A stretch of 32,881 bases of DNA from Actinomyces polynesiensis (GTDB lineage: Bacteria; Actinomycetota; Actinomycetes; Actinomycetales; Actinomycetaceae). The translations under genes and the position numbers were made by a program. The notes beneath the pieces are model-generated. The model was not told the DNA's origin. It made no database searches and was given only the letters and a program-made list of their open reading frames with translations. Below, piece by piece: positions 1 through 7,243 of this stretch (positions within the stretch are counted from its first letter, which is position 1; each line of letters starts with the position of its first letter). The DNA lies in the NCBI RefSeq assembly GCF_000820725.1, contig NZ_CCXH01000302.1:1-32881 (forward strand), read 5' to 3'.

Positions 1-462
1 GACCAGGTGCGCGAAGTCGCGCAGCGGTCGAGGGAGGCGGCCAGGTGCGTCAGCGACGATCACCAGGCCGAGAACATCGACGCCGGGCACCAGACCCGCC
101 GCCCATTGCGTTGCGGCCGCTTGAGCGGCCCGCAGGCCCCGCATGTTGGAGCGAGCCACCAGGACGACGCGCGCGGGCTGCTCGCCCGGTGTCTGGGGCC
201 ACCCGTGGTCTGCCGCCGCGCTGCCGGGGAGCACCCCCGACAAGCTCGACTCGCCCGCGCCTCCGTGAACTCCCAGCCACCACACATCGGCGTTCTGACG
301 CCTATCGAACAGCGGAAGCTGGTCTGCGCGGTCAGGTGCAGGGACGCCGCGCTGAGGGGCTACAGGCCCCGTCGCGGGCCTCACACGCTCCTCGATCGCC
401 ACGGGGGTGTCGGGGTCCGGCGTGGACGGATGAGACAGCCACGGGTTCTTGGCTTCTGTCAC
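1..462 (-). CDS. DUF6668-type protein, N-terminal part (gene crosses the window ends)
   Basis: Minus-strand reading frame of 154 codons that starts at GTG 462 and is open to base 1. It continues in frame at the other end of the window (32881 to the stop at 32726), giving about 205 aa in total. A Shine-Dalgarno GGGAGG lies on the minus strand at plus positions 471-476, 8 nt before the GTG, which decides the start. Residues 61-74 read WWLGVHGGAGESSL, a degenerate P-loop-like stretch without the usual lysine, and an alanine-rich helix follows. This is the pattern I know from the DUF6668 family of actinobacterial conjugative elements; no biochemical function is known to me. It is the first gene of the long minus-strand transfer operon and is divergent from the HTH gene at 608. 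Family call from memory, gene reality very likely. Confidence 0.82.
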   Translation of the reverse strand, partial: MTEAKNPWLSHPSTPDPDTPVAIEERVRPATGPVAPQRGVPAPDRADQLPLFDRRQNADVWWLGVHGGAGESSLSGVLPGSAAADHGWPQTPGEQPARVVLVARSNMRGLRAAQAAATQWAAGLVPGVDVLGLVIVADAPGRLPRPLRDFAHLV

Positions 463-509
463 GACGTCACCCTCCCTTGATAATGGTCTACGTAGTTTCC
501 TACATCACG

Positions 510-538
510 AGTCTAGCGGTAGCAAGTGAAAACGACAA
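510..538 (-). promoter_or_regulatory. Promoter of the transfer operon
   Basis: On the minus strand a -35 TTGTCG (plus 533-538) and a -10 TAGACT (plus 510-515) are separated by exactly 17 nt, which predicts a transcript starting near 503 with a leader of about 40 nt before the GTG at 462. The -35 box is overlapped by the first of three direct repeats. The leader carries an 8-bp palindrome CTACGTAG at 488-495. Matches are by eye: 4 of 6 at -35, and TAnnnT at -10. Confidence 0.55.
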
Positions 539-596
539 GAGAGAGTGAGACCCAATGAAAGCGACATGTCTATGGCGATATCGAGTGAAATCGGTT
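527..596 (+). repeat. Three phased direct repeats, candidate operator
   Basis: TGAAAACGACA (527-537), TGAAAGCGACA (556-566) and TGAAATCGGTT (586-596) start 29 and 30 bp apart, about three helical turns. The first overlaps the -35 of the minus-strand transfer promoter and the third touches the -10 of the HTH gene at 608. This is what a cooperative, divergently acting repressor or activator site would look like. The HTH protein next door is the obvious candidate to bind them, by position only. Confidence 0.5.
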
Positions 597-601
597 AGGA
601 T
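596..601 (+). promoter_or_regulatory. -10 box for a probably leaderless HTH gene
   Basis: TAGGAT fits the TAnnnT form and ends 6 nt before the ATG at 608, so the transcript would begin at or next to the start codon. No Shine-Dalgarno is present upstream of 608, which agrees with a leaderless mRNA. No convincing -35 was seen, so activation or a weak promoter is possible. Confidence 0.4.
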
Positions 602-607
602 CGACGC

Positions 608-883
608 ATGCGGACCGCGGCCGAGGTGTTTCAAGTGACCGATGGCCTCGACGAACTCTTCGAGGGCCAAGGGCCCACCATGACCGCGCGCGACGTCACG
701 GAGTTGCTTGGGATCACCAAGCAGACGGTGCACAACTGGCTACGGGATGGAGTGATCCCCGGCTACAAGGTCGGCACGACCTGGTTCATCGTCACGAAGG
801 AGCTGAAAGAGACGCTGCGCGAGGGCGAGAACGCCCCACGGGTGCGCCCGCCGAAGAACCAACCGAAGAACGAGGAGGGGTGA
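608..883 (+). CDS. MerR/excisionase-like helix-turn-helix DNA-binding protein
   Basis: A 91-aa protein. Residues about 25-65 (MTARDVTELLGITKQ, then a tryptophan-containing recognition region and GYKVGTTWFI) have the layout of the small winged HTH domain of excisionases and MerR-type proteins (HTH_17 class). The C-terminus is lysine/proline-rich. The start at 608 is supported by a -10 box placed for a leaderless message; ATG 680 would remove the N-terminal extension. It is divergent from the transfer operon and first in the run 608-4766, next to three phased repeats, so a role as regulator of transfer genes is the simplest inference. It could also be an excisionase or recombination directionality factor, but no integrase is present on this molecule. 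Confidence 0.75.
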   Translation: MRTAAEVFQVTDGLDELFEGQGPTMTARDVTELLGITKQTVHNWLRDGVIPGYKVGTTWFIVTKELKETLREGENAPRVRPPKNQPKNEEG

Positions 884-884
884 C

Positions 885-1439
885 ATGCGACGCACGCCGA
901 TAGCAGGGGTCGCCGCTGTGGCGATGGCCGTCGTCTTGGCTGGTTGTGCGAGCCAGGACGACGCCCCTGGAACGCCCAGTCCAGCCACGTCCAGCAGCAG
1001 TCCCGCATTTCCTGACCCCAGCCAGTTCAGCACGCCATCGAGCGGTGTCGTCGCAGAAGATGATGACGGCAGCGAGTACACGATCAGTCCTGGCCCCGTG
1101 CCTGAGTGGGATGATGCGTCGCAACGCGCGGCGCTCGACGCTGCGACTGCTGCGATGCGTGCATTCGCTCAGCCAGACCTCGACTATGACACGTGGTGGA
1201 GCAAGCTCTCTCCTCTGCTGACACAGCAGGCCCAACAGGATTATGCCTACGTCGTTCCCGCGAACATTCCCGTTCGTGAGGTCACTGGCAACGGGGAACT
1301 CGTCGACAAAGAAAGCGCATTCGTCGGACACGTCGAGGTCCAGACCGACGTCGGCACCTACACCGTGATCGTCATCCGTGCTGACGGAGCCTCGCCCTGG
1401 CTAGTCAGCCGGTTCACGCCGCCGGAGGGAGTGCACTAA
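885..1439 (+). CDS. Secreted lipoprotein, transfer-associated
   Basis: A 184-aa protein with a lipoprotein signal: hydrophobic residues 5-20 and the lipobox VLAGC, lipidated Cys at 21. A Ser/Thr/Pro-rich linker follows, then a globular domain from about residue 80 (ALDAATAAMRAFAQPDLDYD, then a WW-containing helix and a beta-rich end). The shape is like NTF2-fold proteins that serve as extracytoplasmic parts of Gram-positive conjugation machines (TcpC/VirB8-like), but I cannot prove that. GAGGAGGGG just before ATG 885 is a strong ribosome site. It begins one base after the HTH gene and is followed 2 nt later by the cell-wall hydrolase, so the three are likely co-transcribed. Confidence 0.75.
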   Translation: MRRTPIAGVAAVAMAVVLAGCASQDDAPGTPSPATSSSSPAFPDPSQFSTPSSGVVAEDDDGSEYTISPGPVPEWDDASQRAALDAATAAMRAFAQPDLDYDTWWSKLSPLLTQQAQQDYAYVVPANIPVREVTGNGELVDKESAFVGHVEVQTDVGTYTVIVIRADGASPWLVSRFTPPEGVH

Positions 1440-1441
1440 CC

Positions 1442-2500
1442 ATGTCTGACCGCAAAACAGGAGCCATCGGAGCGATCGCACTGGTGCCAGCACTTGTGCT
1501 CGGCACCATGTTCAGCATCCTGCTCCTGGGCGGATCAGACGAAGCCTCAGCGTGCAACCCAGAATCGGGCTCGGCATCGAGCATCAGCATTGACCCCGAT
1601 ACCGTCCCCGACACCACCATCTCCGGTTACGGGCACGAGCAGCTTGTGAACGCGGCCTACATCGTGCAGGCCGGCAAGGACCTGGACCTCGGTGTCAGAG
1701 ACCAGACCATCGGCGTCATGACCGCAATGGGTGAGTCGAGCCTCACCGTCGTCGACTACGGCGACGCCGCAGGCCCCGATAGCCGCGGCCTGTTCCAGCA
1801 GCGCGACAACGGCGCATGGGGGTCCTACGAAGATCGCATGGACCCGTACATCTCGGCCACCAACTTCTTCAAAGCCATGATGAAGGTCGACGCCCGAGAC
1901 TCCCTCGAACCGACCATCGTTGCGCACCGCACCCAGGGCAACGCCGACCCATACCACTACACGAAGTTCTGGGACTCGGCCGTGGCCGTCGTCGAAGCTC
2001 TCTCCGGCGTCGACACAGGGCTGAACGCCGGCAACGGCGATCAAGTGTGTGCCGGGGACGATGCCACACCCGGTGAGGTGAGCTCAGAGGGATGGGCCAC
2101 ACCCGCAGCCGGACCCATCACCAGTGTCTATGGCATGCGAACCAACCCCGTGACGGGCGTCTACCGCCTCCACGCGGGTGTCGACCTCAACGGAGGCGGC
2201 TGTGACGGTCCTATCTGGGCTGCGCAGGCAGGCACCGTCACCAAGGCCGGCATGGACTCGTACGGAACCGGAACGATCATTATCGACCACGGAGGAGGCG
2301 TCGAAACCGCGTACCTGCACGAGTACCAGAGCGGCATTCTCGTGCGCGAAGGAGACAAAGTCACCGCCGGTCAGCAAATCGGCAAGGTTGGCAACACCGG
2401 AAACTCCACCGGATGTCATCTGCACTTCGAGGTCCGCATCGACGGCTCCCCCACCGATCCGGTCCCGTACATGCAGAAGGTTGGAATCAAGCTCGGGTGA
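1442..2500 (+). CDS. Two-domain peptidoglycan hydrolase (lysozyme-like plus M23 peptidase)
   Basis: A 352-aa protein. A membrane segment at residues 7-30 anchors it outside the membrane. Residues about 65-195 resemble soluble lytic transglycosylases, with E98 in AMGESS as the candidate catalytic acid. Residues 217-345 are an M23 metallopeptidase with the zinc ligands H244 and D248 (HAGVD) and the HLH pair H326/H328. Such proteins open the cell wall for the type IV secretion channel of Gram-positive conjugative elements (the VirB1/TcpG role). GGAGGGA at 1424-1430 supports ATG 1442. The transglycosylase half is recognised less surely than the M23 half. Confidence 0.88.
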   Translation: MSDRKTGAIGAIALVPALVLGTMFSILLLGGSDEASACNPESGSASSISIDPDTVPDTTISGYGHEQLVNAAYIVQAGKDLDLGVRDQTIGVMTAMGESSLTVVDYGDAAGPDSRGLFQQRDNGAWGSYEDRMDPYISATNFFKAMMKVDARDSLEPTIVAHRTQGNADPYHYTKFWDSAVAVVEALSGVDTGLNAGNGDQVCAGDDATPGEVSSEGWATPAAGPITSVYGMRTNPVTGVYRLHAGVDLNGGGCDGPIWAAQAGTVTKAGMDSYGTGTIIIDHGGGVETAYLHEYQSGILVREGDKVTAGQQIGKVGNTGNSTGCHLHFEVRIDGSPTDPVPYMQKVGIKLG

Positions 2501-2532
2501 CGCCCGAATCTACGAGAGAAATGGAGAACGTT

Positions 2533-3909
2533 ATGAGCGTCGAGACACCAGCCACCTGGCCACGGGTCCAGGGCACGATCAACGAGGACGGGACCGGCGA
2601 GGTCACGATCAGTGGCAGCGTTCACCCTGTCAGCACCGATTCCCTCGACGACGCGCGGACCGCGATCGTCGGCCTGGTGGCTGAGACCGCCCGCAAGCTC
2701 GGCCGAGACGTGCGAGCGACGATGACCGACCCCGACGGGCAGTGGCCACTCGTGATCCACGGTGACGGCACCGTGGAGTCGGATGCTACGGCGGAGGCGA
2801 AGCCCCGCACCGTCCCCGACGTGGCCGACGAACCGCCGGCCGCTCCCGTGGAGCCCGTGACCGAGGCGGCCGAGGAGCCGGCCGCTGCGCCGGCACCGGC
2901 CGAGGAGGCCGAGCCGGAACCCGCTCACGGATGGGTGCGGGCCGCCGACGGTTCCGCGCCGGCGACGGCAGCGCCGTTCCCCACCAGGCGCGAGCGGCGG
3001 CAGTCGTTCCTCACCCAGCAGCAGTCCGAGGAACCCGCCACCCAGGGCTGGCGCGGCCTCATGACCCATCTCGGGCTGCGCCTGAGCCCCAGCGAGGCCG
3101 AGCGCGCAGAGCGCGCCGACGTCCAGGCCGTGAGTCAGCACTGGCCTGGCCCCCGCACGATCGCCATCGTCAACGGCAAGGGCGGCGCGGGCAAGACCCC
3201 GACCACCGTTCTGCTCTCGGCCGTGTTCGCCCGCTTCGGCGGGGCCGGCGTGCTCGCCTGGGACAACAACCAGACCCGCGGCACCCTGGGATGGCGCACC
3301 GACCAGGGGCCGCACGAAGCGACCCTGCTCGAACTCCTCCCCCAGGTCGATCGTCTCCTGAGCACGGGTGCGCAGTCCGCCGATCTGGCGCACTACGTGC
3401 ACCACCAGCCGCGCGACCGATTCGACGTGCTGCGCTCGAAGCCGATGGAGCTGGCAGCCGAGCAGCGCATCGACGCCAGCGACGTCGACGCGATCCACCA
3501 GGTCGCGGCCAAGTACTACCGCCTGATCTTCATCGACTCCGGCAACGACGAGTCCGACCCGATGTGGCGGCGCATGATCGACCACACCGACCAGCTCGTC
3601 GTGGCCACGACGACCCGCGACGATCACGCCGAGGCCGGCGCGCTCCTCCTCGAAGCCCTGGCCGACCGCGACGAACGCGCCGCGGCGCTGGCCGAGCAGG
3701 CCATCGTCGTTGTGACCCAGGCAGACCCCAAGGCCCACAGCGCCGACGTCCAGCGCGTGGCTGCCGGCTACAAGGACCTTGCCCGCGACGCCATCACGAT
3801 CCCGTTCGACCCCGCAATGGTCGACGGCATCCTGCGCTACGGATTGCTCCGACCCGCGACACAGCGCGCCTGGCTCGCCGCCGGCGCTGCCGTCGCACGG
3901 GGACTGTGA
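2533..3909 (+). CDS. MinD/ParA-like ATPase with an N-terminal accessory domain
   Basis: A 458-aa protein. Residues 9-81 form a small domain shared with the next gene, followed by an acidic Ala/Pro/Glu-rich linker (about 90-150). The C-terminal half is a deviant Walker A ATPase: KGGAGKT at 216-222, unusually followed by Pro223, with a later FIDSGNDES stretch as the likely Walker B/switch region. Start chosen at ATG 2533 because GGAG at 2523-2526 sits 6 nt upstream; ATG 2521 is in frame too. The stop overlaps the next start (GTGA). ParA/MinD relatives on conjugative elements can position DNA or the secretion machine. This one is separate from the ParA at 10024 and lies in the transfer-associated block, so a role in transfer is more likely than partition. 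Confidence 0.8.
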   Translation: MSVETPATWPRVQGTINEDGTGEVTISGSVHPVSTDSLDDARTAIVGLVAETARKLGRDVRATMTDPDGQWPLVIHGDGTVESDATAEAKPRTVPDVADEPPAAPVEPVTEAAEEPAAAPAPAEEAEPEPAHGWVRAADGSAPATAAPFPTRRERRQSFLTQQQSEEPATQGWRGLMTHLGLRLSPSEAERAERADVQAVSQHWPGPRTIAIVNGKGGAGKTPTTVLLSAVFARFGGAGVLAWDNNQTRGTLGWRTDQGPHEATLLELLPQVDRLLSTGAQSADLAHYVHHQPRDRFDVLRSKPMELAAEQRIDASDVDAIHQVAAKYYRLIFIDSGNDESDPMWRRMIDHTDQLVVATTTRDDHAEAGALLLEALADRDERAAALAEQAIVVVTQADPKAHSADVQRVAAGYKDLARDAITIPFDPAMVDGILRYGLLRPATQRAWLAAGAAVARGL

Positions 3910-4766
3910 CCGCCCCGCTGACCCTCCCGGAGTCCGAGAGGGTCGCAGACTGGCCCCGTATCTCGGCAACCCTGCGTGCTGACGGCACGGGCAGCATCAC
4001 CGTCAACGGCACCGAGCGCCCGTGCGTGGCCGACAACGTGACCGCGCTGCGCACGGGCATGATCGCCCACGTCGCCCTGATCGCGGCCCGGCTGCGCCGG
4101 CCCGTGCGCCTGGTCGTCACGGAGGACACGGACACCTGGGCTCTCGCCGTCCGCCCCGAGGGAATCGTGCAGCTCGTCGACGATGACGGCACAATCCCGC
4201 CAGCAACGGGCCTGAGCGTCCACGAGGGGCCGTGCCGATCCTGCCGGCACGTCCAGCCCGTCACCGCCACGTCATGCTCGCAGTGCGGCATCGAGCGGCC
4301 GCACAGCGTGGAGGCCGGCCCCCGAGAGACCTACCAGCGTCGACGTGGGTCGACGCCGACCGAGCACGTCCCCCTGCCTCCCAGGCCACGGAGGGCGGCC
4401 AAGGCCGCCACCACTCCCCTGCCACCACTTCCGCCGCGGCGACGTCGCCCCACGCTCACCCTCACGTTCGACGCTCAGCCGAGCGTCACCGTGACGGGCG
4501 GGGCGGCCATCGGCCGCAACCCCGCCAGCGTTGGCGGGCGCACCCCCGTGGCGATCGCCAGCCCTGGGCGTCTCCTGTCGCGCACGCACGTGCTCGTCGA
4601 CGTCGACGAGCACGGCCGCATCATCGTCACGGACGCTGACAGCGCGAATGGCGTCGAGCTGGCCACGACGCCAGCCGTGCAGCTCACGCCCGGAGTCCCC
4701 AGCGTGATCGCCGCCGGCACGACCCTGCTGCTGGGAGACGTTTACTGCACGGTGAATCTGGCATGA
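3906..4766 (+). CDS. FHA-domain protein with zinc-ribbon and shared N-terminal domain
   Basis: A 286-aa protein starting at a GTG inside the GTGA overlap with the ATPase gene, so the two are translationally coupled. Residues 16-88 align without gaps to residues 9-81 of the ATPase. A CRSC...CSQC motif (about residues 107-124) suggests a zinc ribbon. The C-terminal 95 residues are an FHA domain: GRNP, LSRTH and SANG are the typical glycine-arginine, serine/histidine and asparagine-glycine positions. FHA domains bind phosphothreonine partners, usually substrates of Hank-type kinases. No kinase is encoded here, so a host kinase would have to supply the signal. A regulatory partner of the upstream ATPase is the likely role. 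Confidence 0.82.
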   Translation: MTAPLTLPESERVADWPRISATLRADGTGSITVNGTERPCVADNVTALRTGMIAHVALIAARLRRPVRLVVTEDTDTWALAVRPEGIVQLVDDDGTIPPATGLSVHEGPCRSCRHVQPVTATSCSQCGIERPHSVEAGPRETYQRRRGSTPTEHVPLPPRPRRAAKAATTPLPPLPPRRRRPTLTLTFDAQPSVTVTGGAAIGRNPASVGGRTPVAIASPGRLLSRTHVLVDVDEHGRIIVTDADSANGVELATTPAVQLTPGVPSVIAAGTTLLLGDVYCTVNLA

Positions 4767-4782
4767 CACGCCGTGCATGCAG

Positions 4783-4813
4783 TTGCAGATATAGGTTCCG
4801 TCACCGATATAGT
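4783..4813 (+). promoter_or_regulatory. Promoter of the small DNA-binding gene, leaderless start
   Basis: TTGCAG at 4783-4788 and TATAGT at 4808-4813 are 19 nt apart. The -10 ends 7 nt before ATG 4821 and no Shine-Dalgarno is visible, so transcription probably starts at the ATG. A short direct repeat GATATAG lies at 4788-4794 and 4806-4812, the second copy inside the -10, which could be an autoregulatory site. Confidence 0.45.
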
Positions 4814-4820
4814 GGCTTTT

Positions 4821-5057
4821 ATGAGTAACGTTCGTCGCCGCGACCGCGGCTCCCTCGTAGACGCGAGGAAGGTGGGCCTCTGGATCGAGGGGCCGGCCGA
4901 CGCACGCCTCACTGCTCTGGCTGACGCCGCAGACACCACCCGTTCCGCGCTCACGCAATGGCTTATCGAGCGTATCGACGTGGACGCCAACGGGGTGCCA
5001 GTCGGATGGACCAGCGACCATCCCCGCGAGGAGGAGCTACCCATAGACACCCGCTAA
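4821..5057 (+). CDS. Small ribbon-helix-helix-like protein
   Basis: A 78-aa protein (MSNVRRRDRGSLVDARKVGL...). A basic start is followed by a strand and two helices containing DARLTALADAADTTRSALTQ and WLIERID, the layout of CopG/Arc-type ribbon-helix-helix regulators. ATG 4821 is preferred over the upstream in-frame GTG 4773 because a -10 box is placed for a leaderless message. It lies directly upstream of the replication gene, the usual place for a copy-number repressor, and a hairpin terminator follows at once. It could also be the regulator that binds palindromes elsewhere on the plasmid. Function inferred from size, fold and position only. Confidence 0.65.
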   Translation: MSNVRRRDRGSLVDARKVGLWIEGPADARLTALADAADTTRSALTQWLIERIDVDANGVPVGWTSDHPREEELPIDTR

Positions 5058-5064
5058 AACCAGC

Positions 5065-5094
5065 GAACCCCCGCCCTTGGCGGGGCGGGGGTTC
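5065..5094 (+). terminator. GC-rich hairpin after the small regulator gene
   Basis: GAACCCCCGCCC (5065-5076) pairs perfectly with 5083-5094 around a 6-nt loop, 8 nt after the stop of the upstream gene. There is no T-run, so it may be a weak terminator or one that works in both directions. It also forms the first of several hairpins in the leader of the replication gene. Confidence 0.55.
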
Positions 5095-5108
5095 GGAAGC
5101 TGAACGCC

Positions 5109-5205
5109 TGATCTGTCGAAGTTTGGCGACAGACACAGATCAAGCGGCTAGAGAAAGCCCGACTGGCTAGGTCGGGCGGACCTCTAACGTCCTAGAACTA
5201 GGAGG
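5109..5205 (+). promoter_or_regulatory. Structured leader of the replication gene
   Basis: Three more inverted repeats follow: TGATCTGT/ACAGATCA (5109-5116 with 5135-5142), GCCCGAC/GTCGGGC (5157-5163 with 5171-5177) and CCTAG/CTAGG (5191-5195 with 5198-5202). The last hairpin overlaps the strong ribosome site AGGAGG at 5200-5205 and could mask it. Alternative pairings exist, for example CTGTCG with CGACAG (5113-5118 with 5127-5132). This is typical of copy-number control by an antisense RNA, attenuation or masking of the ribosome site. No clear promoter was found on either strand. Confidence 0.5.
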
Positions 5206-5237
5206 TTGCTGCCATCATACAGCCAACCACTGCGAGA

Positions 5238-7178
5238 GTGTACTCTGACGCGCCCTGGGCGCTGACCGCTGCGCTCAGCCCGCGGCCGAGCGTGCGCGTG
5301 GCCACCAGAGACGCCCACGGCACCGTGCTCAACCAGTACACGAGCCAGCACCGCATCGACGGTCCCGAACCCGACCGCCCCTGGGCCGTCTACCTGGCCG
5401 ACACCGAGCGTCGCTTCCACCTCCTCGCCTTCGACCTCGACGCCAAGACCGCCGGCAGCGCCGCCGCGGCCGAGCGCGACGCTGACACGATCGCCGGACT
5501 CCTCGACGACGCCGGACTGACCGCCGTCGTGTGCGAGTCCGGTCCCGGCGGCGGCCGCCACGTCTGGACGGCCCTGGCCGAGCCCGCCGACCCGGAGAGC
5601 GTGGCCACGCTGGCGCGCCTGGCGCGCCACCTGTGCCCCACACTCGACCTCGCACCGCTGAGCAACCCCGTGACCGGCTGTGTGCGGCCACCAGGTGCCC
5701 CACACCGATCCGGCGGCCGCTCAGTCGTGCTGCGCGGCGACACAACGGCTCTCACAGCACCCACGGGCACCAGGGCGCAGGTCCGCGCCCTGATTGAGCG
5801 CCTGGCCCAGCTCGTCGACGACGCCGAGCCCTCCCAGACGCCAGACCCCCGCCGGCCGCTCCCCCTCGACGACCACGGCCGGCTCTACCTGCCAGGCCCC
5901 CGCCGGCCCCTGCCGGCAGTCAGCGCCGCGGCGCTGCGCGAGGACGCCGCCGCAGGCGACGCCTCAGCGGTCCTATGGCGGGTCCTGATCGGCGCGGCCG
6001 CCGCCAGGTGGCACTACGTCGACGTCGCCGCCCTCGTGGACACCGAGCCCGGCCTAGAGCATGTCCGCACCTACCGCGACCGATCCCACCGCACGCCGCG
6101 CGGCCGTATCGGCGCCGAGCGCGTGCTGCGCCGGCAGTGGGACAAGGCCGTGCGCTACGTGGCCACCAGCGGCCGCCAGGTGGGCGACGATCCCACGTTC
6201 GACGCACGCGCCGACGCGATCGCCGCTCACGTCCGCCAGGTGCAGTCCCGCGCCGACGCGGCCGCCGGCCGCTGGACCCGCGGCGGCGGCCCCGCCGACC
6301 GCCGCGTGCTCGACGTGCTGTGCGTGCTCGCCCTACAGGCCCTCAGAGCCTCCGTGGAGGCCGACACCCGCCGCCTGGCCCTCCTGGCAGGCATCGGCCG
6401 CGAGACGGCCCGCACGGCGCTGCTGCGCCTCGCGGAGGACGGCTGGATCGCCCAGGCCCAGGCAGCCGACGGACCCCACGGGGCGGCCTGGTCGATCGAC
6501 CCCACCGGCGCTTTCCACAGGGATGCAGGTACGAGTCGGTCACAAGCGGACCCGCGCCCCGCAGGGGCCGGGGCCGCAGAGAGAACTACCCTCCTCGAAG
6601 CTCTCACCGCTCGCATGACCGATGCCCGGCACGATCTGTTCACCCCCGGACCAGGGCTCGGCCATCACGCAGGAAACGTCTATGCCCGCACCTCGACCGA
6701 TCCCCAGGACCTCGACGAGCTGAGTCAGGCCACCGGTGCTGACGCGGGCACCACCAGGCGCACCCTCAACCGACTCACATCGGCCGGCGTGCTGATCCAG
6801 ACCCGCGACGGCTGGCGCAGACGCGCCACCGACTACCGTCGAGCGGCCGCTGCTCACCTCGACGTCGCAGGACGCCTCGACGACCGAGCACGCCGCTACC
6901 GCATCGAGCGCGAGCTGTGGGCATGGTGGCAGGCCGAGGAGGCATGGATGCGGGCACCGCGGCGCACAGCTCCGAGCCGACGACCTGGCCCCGGCCAGCT
7001 CGCACTCCTGCCCGAGCTGGGGACCAATGCGTACGGAGCACACCCCCGCCGAGCAGACGGCCGAGCCGACTATCGAGCGGCCCGAGCGATGCTCTCCGGC
7101 CCGTCGGCAGACACCGACGAGCCGTGGACCGCAGAGCGCGACCTGGTGCACGTCCTGGGAGCCGTGCGGATCGCGTAA
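5238..7178 (+). CDS. Replication protein: AEP-type primase with winged-helix domains
   Basis: A 646-aa protein. The N-terminal third has archaeo-eukaryotic primase motifs: the acidic pair FDLD (D66, D68), SGPGGGRH at 101-108 and a later PPGAPHRSGG region. A helical middle follows. Residues about 355-420 (GRETARTALLRLAEDGW) and about 480-530 (AGTTRRTLNRLTSAGV) look like two winged-helix DNA-binding units. This primase-plus-DNA-binding design is common in replication initiators of actinobacterial plasmids, and no other Rep candidate is present. GTG 5238 has no good ribosome site. The strong AGGAGG at 5200-5205 is 8 nt before an in-frame ATC (5214) and 11 nt before ATA (5217), so a non-canonical start is possible. 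A terminator follows the stop. Confidence 0.8.
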   Translation: MYSDAPWALTAALSPRPSVRVATRDAHGTVLNQYTSQHRIDGPEPDRPWAVYLADTERRFHLLAFDLDAKTAGSAAAAERDADTIAGLLDDAGLTAVVCESGPGGGRHVWTALAEPADPESVATLARLARHLCPTLDLAPLSNPVTGCVRPPGAPHRSGGRSVVLRGDTTALTAPTGTRAQVRALIERLAQLVDDAEPSQTPDPRRPLPLDDHGRLYLPGPRRPLPAVSAAALREDAAAGDASAVLWRVLIGAAAARWHYVDVAALVDTEPGLEHVRTYRDRSHRTPRGRIGAERVLRRQWDKAVRYVATSGRQVGDDPTFDARADAIAAHVRQVQSRADAAAGRWTRGGGPADRRVLDVLCVLALQALRASVEADTRRLALLAGIGRETARTALLRLAEDGWIAQAQAADGPHGAAWSIDPTGAFHRDAGTSRSQADPRPAGAGAAERTTLLEALTARMTDARHDLFTPGPGLGHHAGNVYARTSTDPQDLDELSQATGADAGTTRRTLNRLTSAGVLIQTRDGWRRRATDYRRAAAAHLDVAGRLDDRARRYRIERELWAWWQAEEAWMRAPRRTAPSRRPGPGQLALLPELGTNAYGAHPRRADGRADYRAARAMLSGPSADTDEPWTAERDLVHVLGAVRIA

Positions 7179-7183
7179 CCACG

Positions 7184-7202
7184 CGGCCCTCCGGGCCGTT
7201 TT
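7184..7202 (+). terminator. Rho-independent terminator of the replication gene
   Basis: CGGCCC (7184-7189) and GGGCCG (7193-7198) pair around a 3-nt loop and are followed by TTTT, 6 nt after the rep stop codon. A second hairpin CGGCCGC/GCGGCCG follows at 7206-7223. Confidence 0.75.
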
Positions 7203-7243
7203 CGACGGCCGCTTGCGCGGCCGGCAGCGAACGCGCCACGGCG

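Noticed and set aside
7-548. Plus-strand open frames of 157 and 167 aa at the window start
   Set aside because: They lie over the minus-strand DUF6668 gene and its promoter, lack ribosome sites and have shadow composition.
608-883. HTH protein as an excisionase of an integrative element
   Set aside because: No integrase or attachment-site pair was found and the molecule closes into a circle with its own Rep and Par; a transfer regulator is more likely.
2931-3905. Long plus-strand open frame upstream of the FHA gene, giving an apparent 611-aa protein
   Set aside because: The first 325 codons are Arg/Pro/Gly-rich text antiparallel in composition to a gene and overlap the ATPase in another frame; the real start is the GTG at 3906.
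2533-3909. ATPase at 2533 as the plasmid partition ParA
   Set aside because: A compact ParA with a coupled small centromere-binding partner exists at 10024-11231; the 2533 protein has a long extra N-terminus and lies in a transfer-associated operon.
2416-3969. 517-aa minus-strand open frame
   Set aside because: It is the reverse shadow of the ATPase gene in high-GC DNA; no motif, no ribosome site, and composition typical of a shadow.
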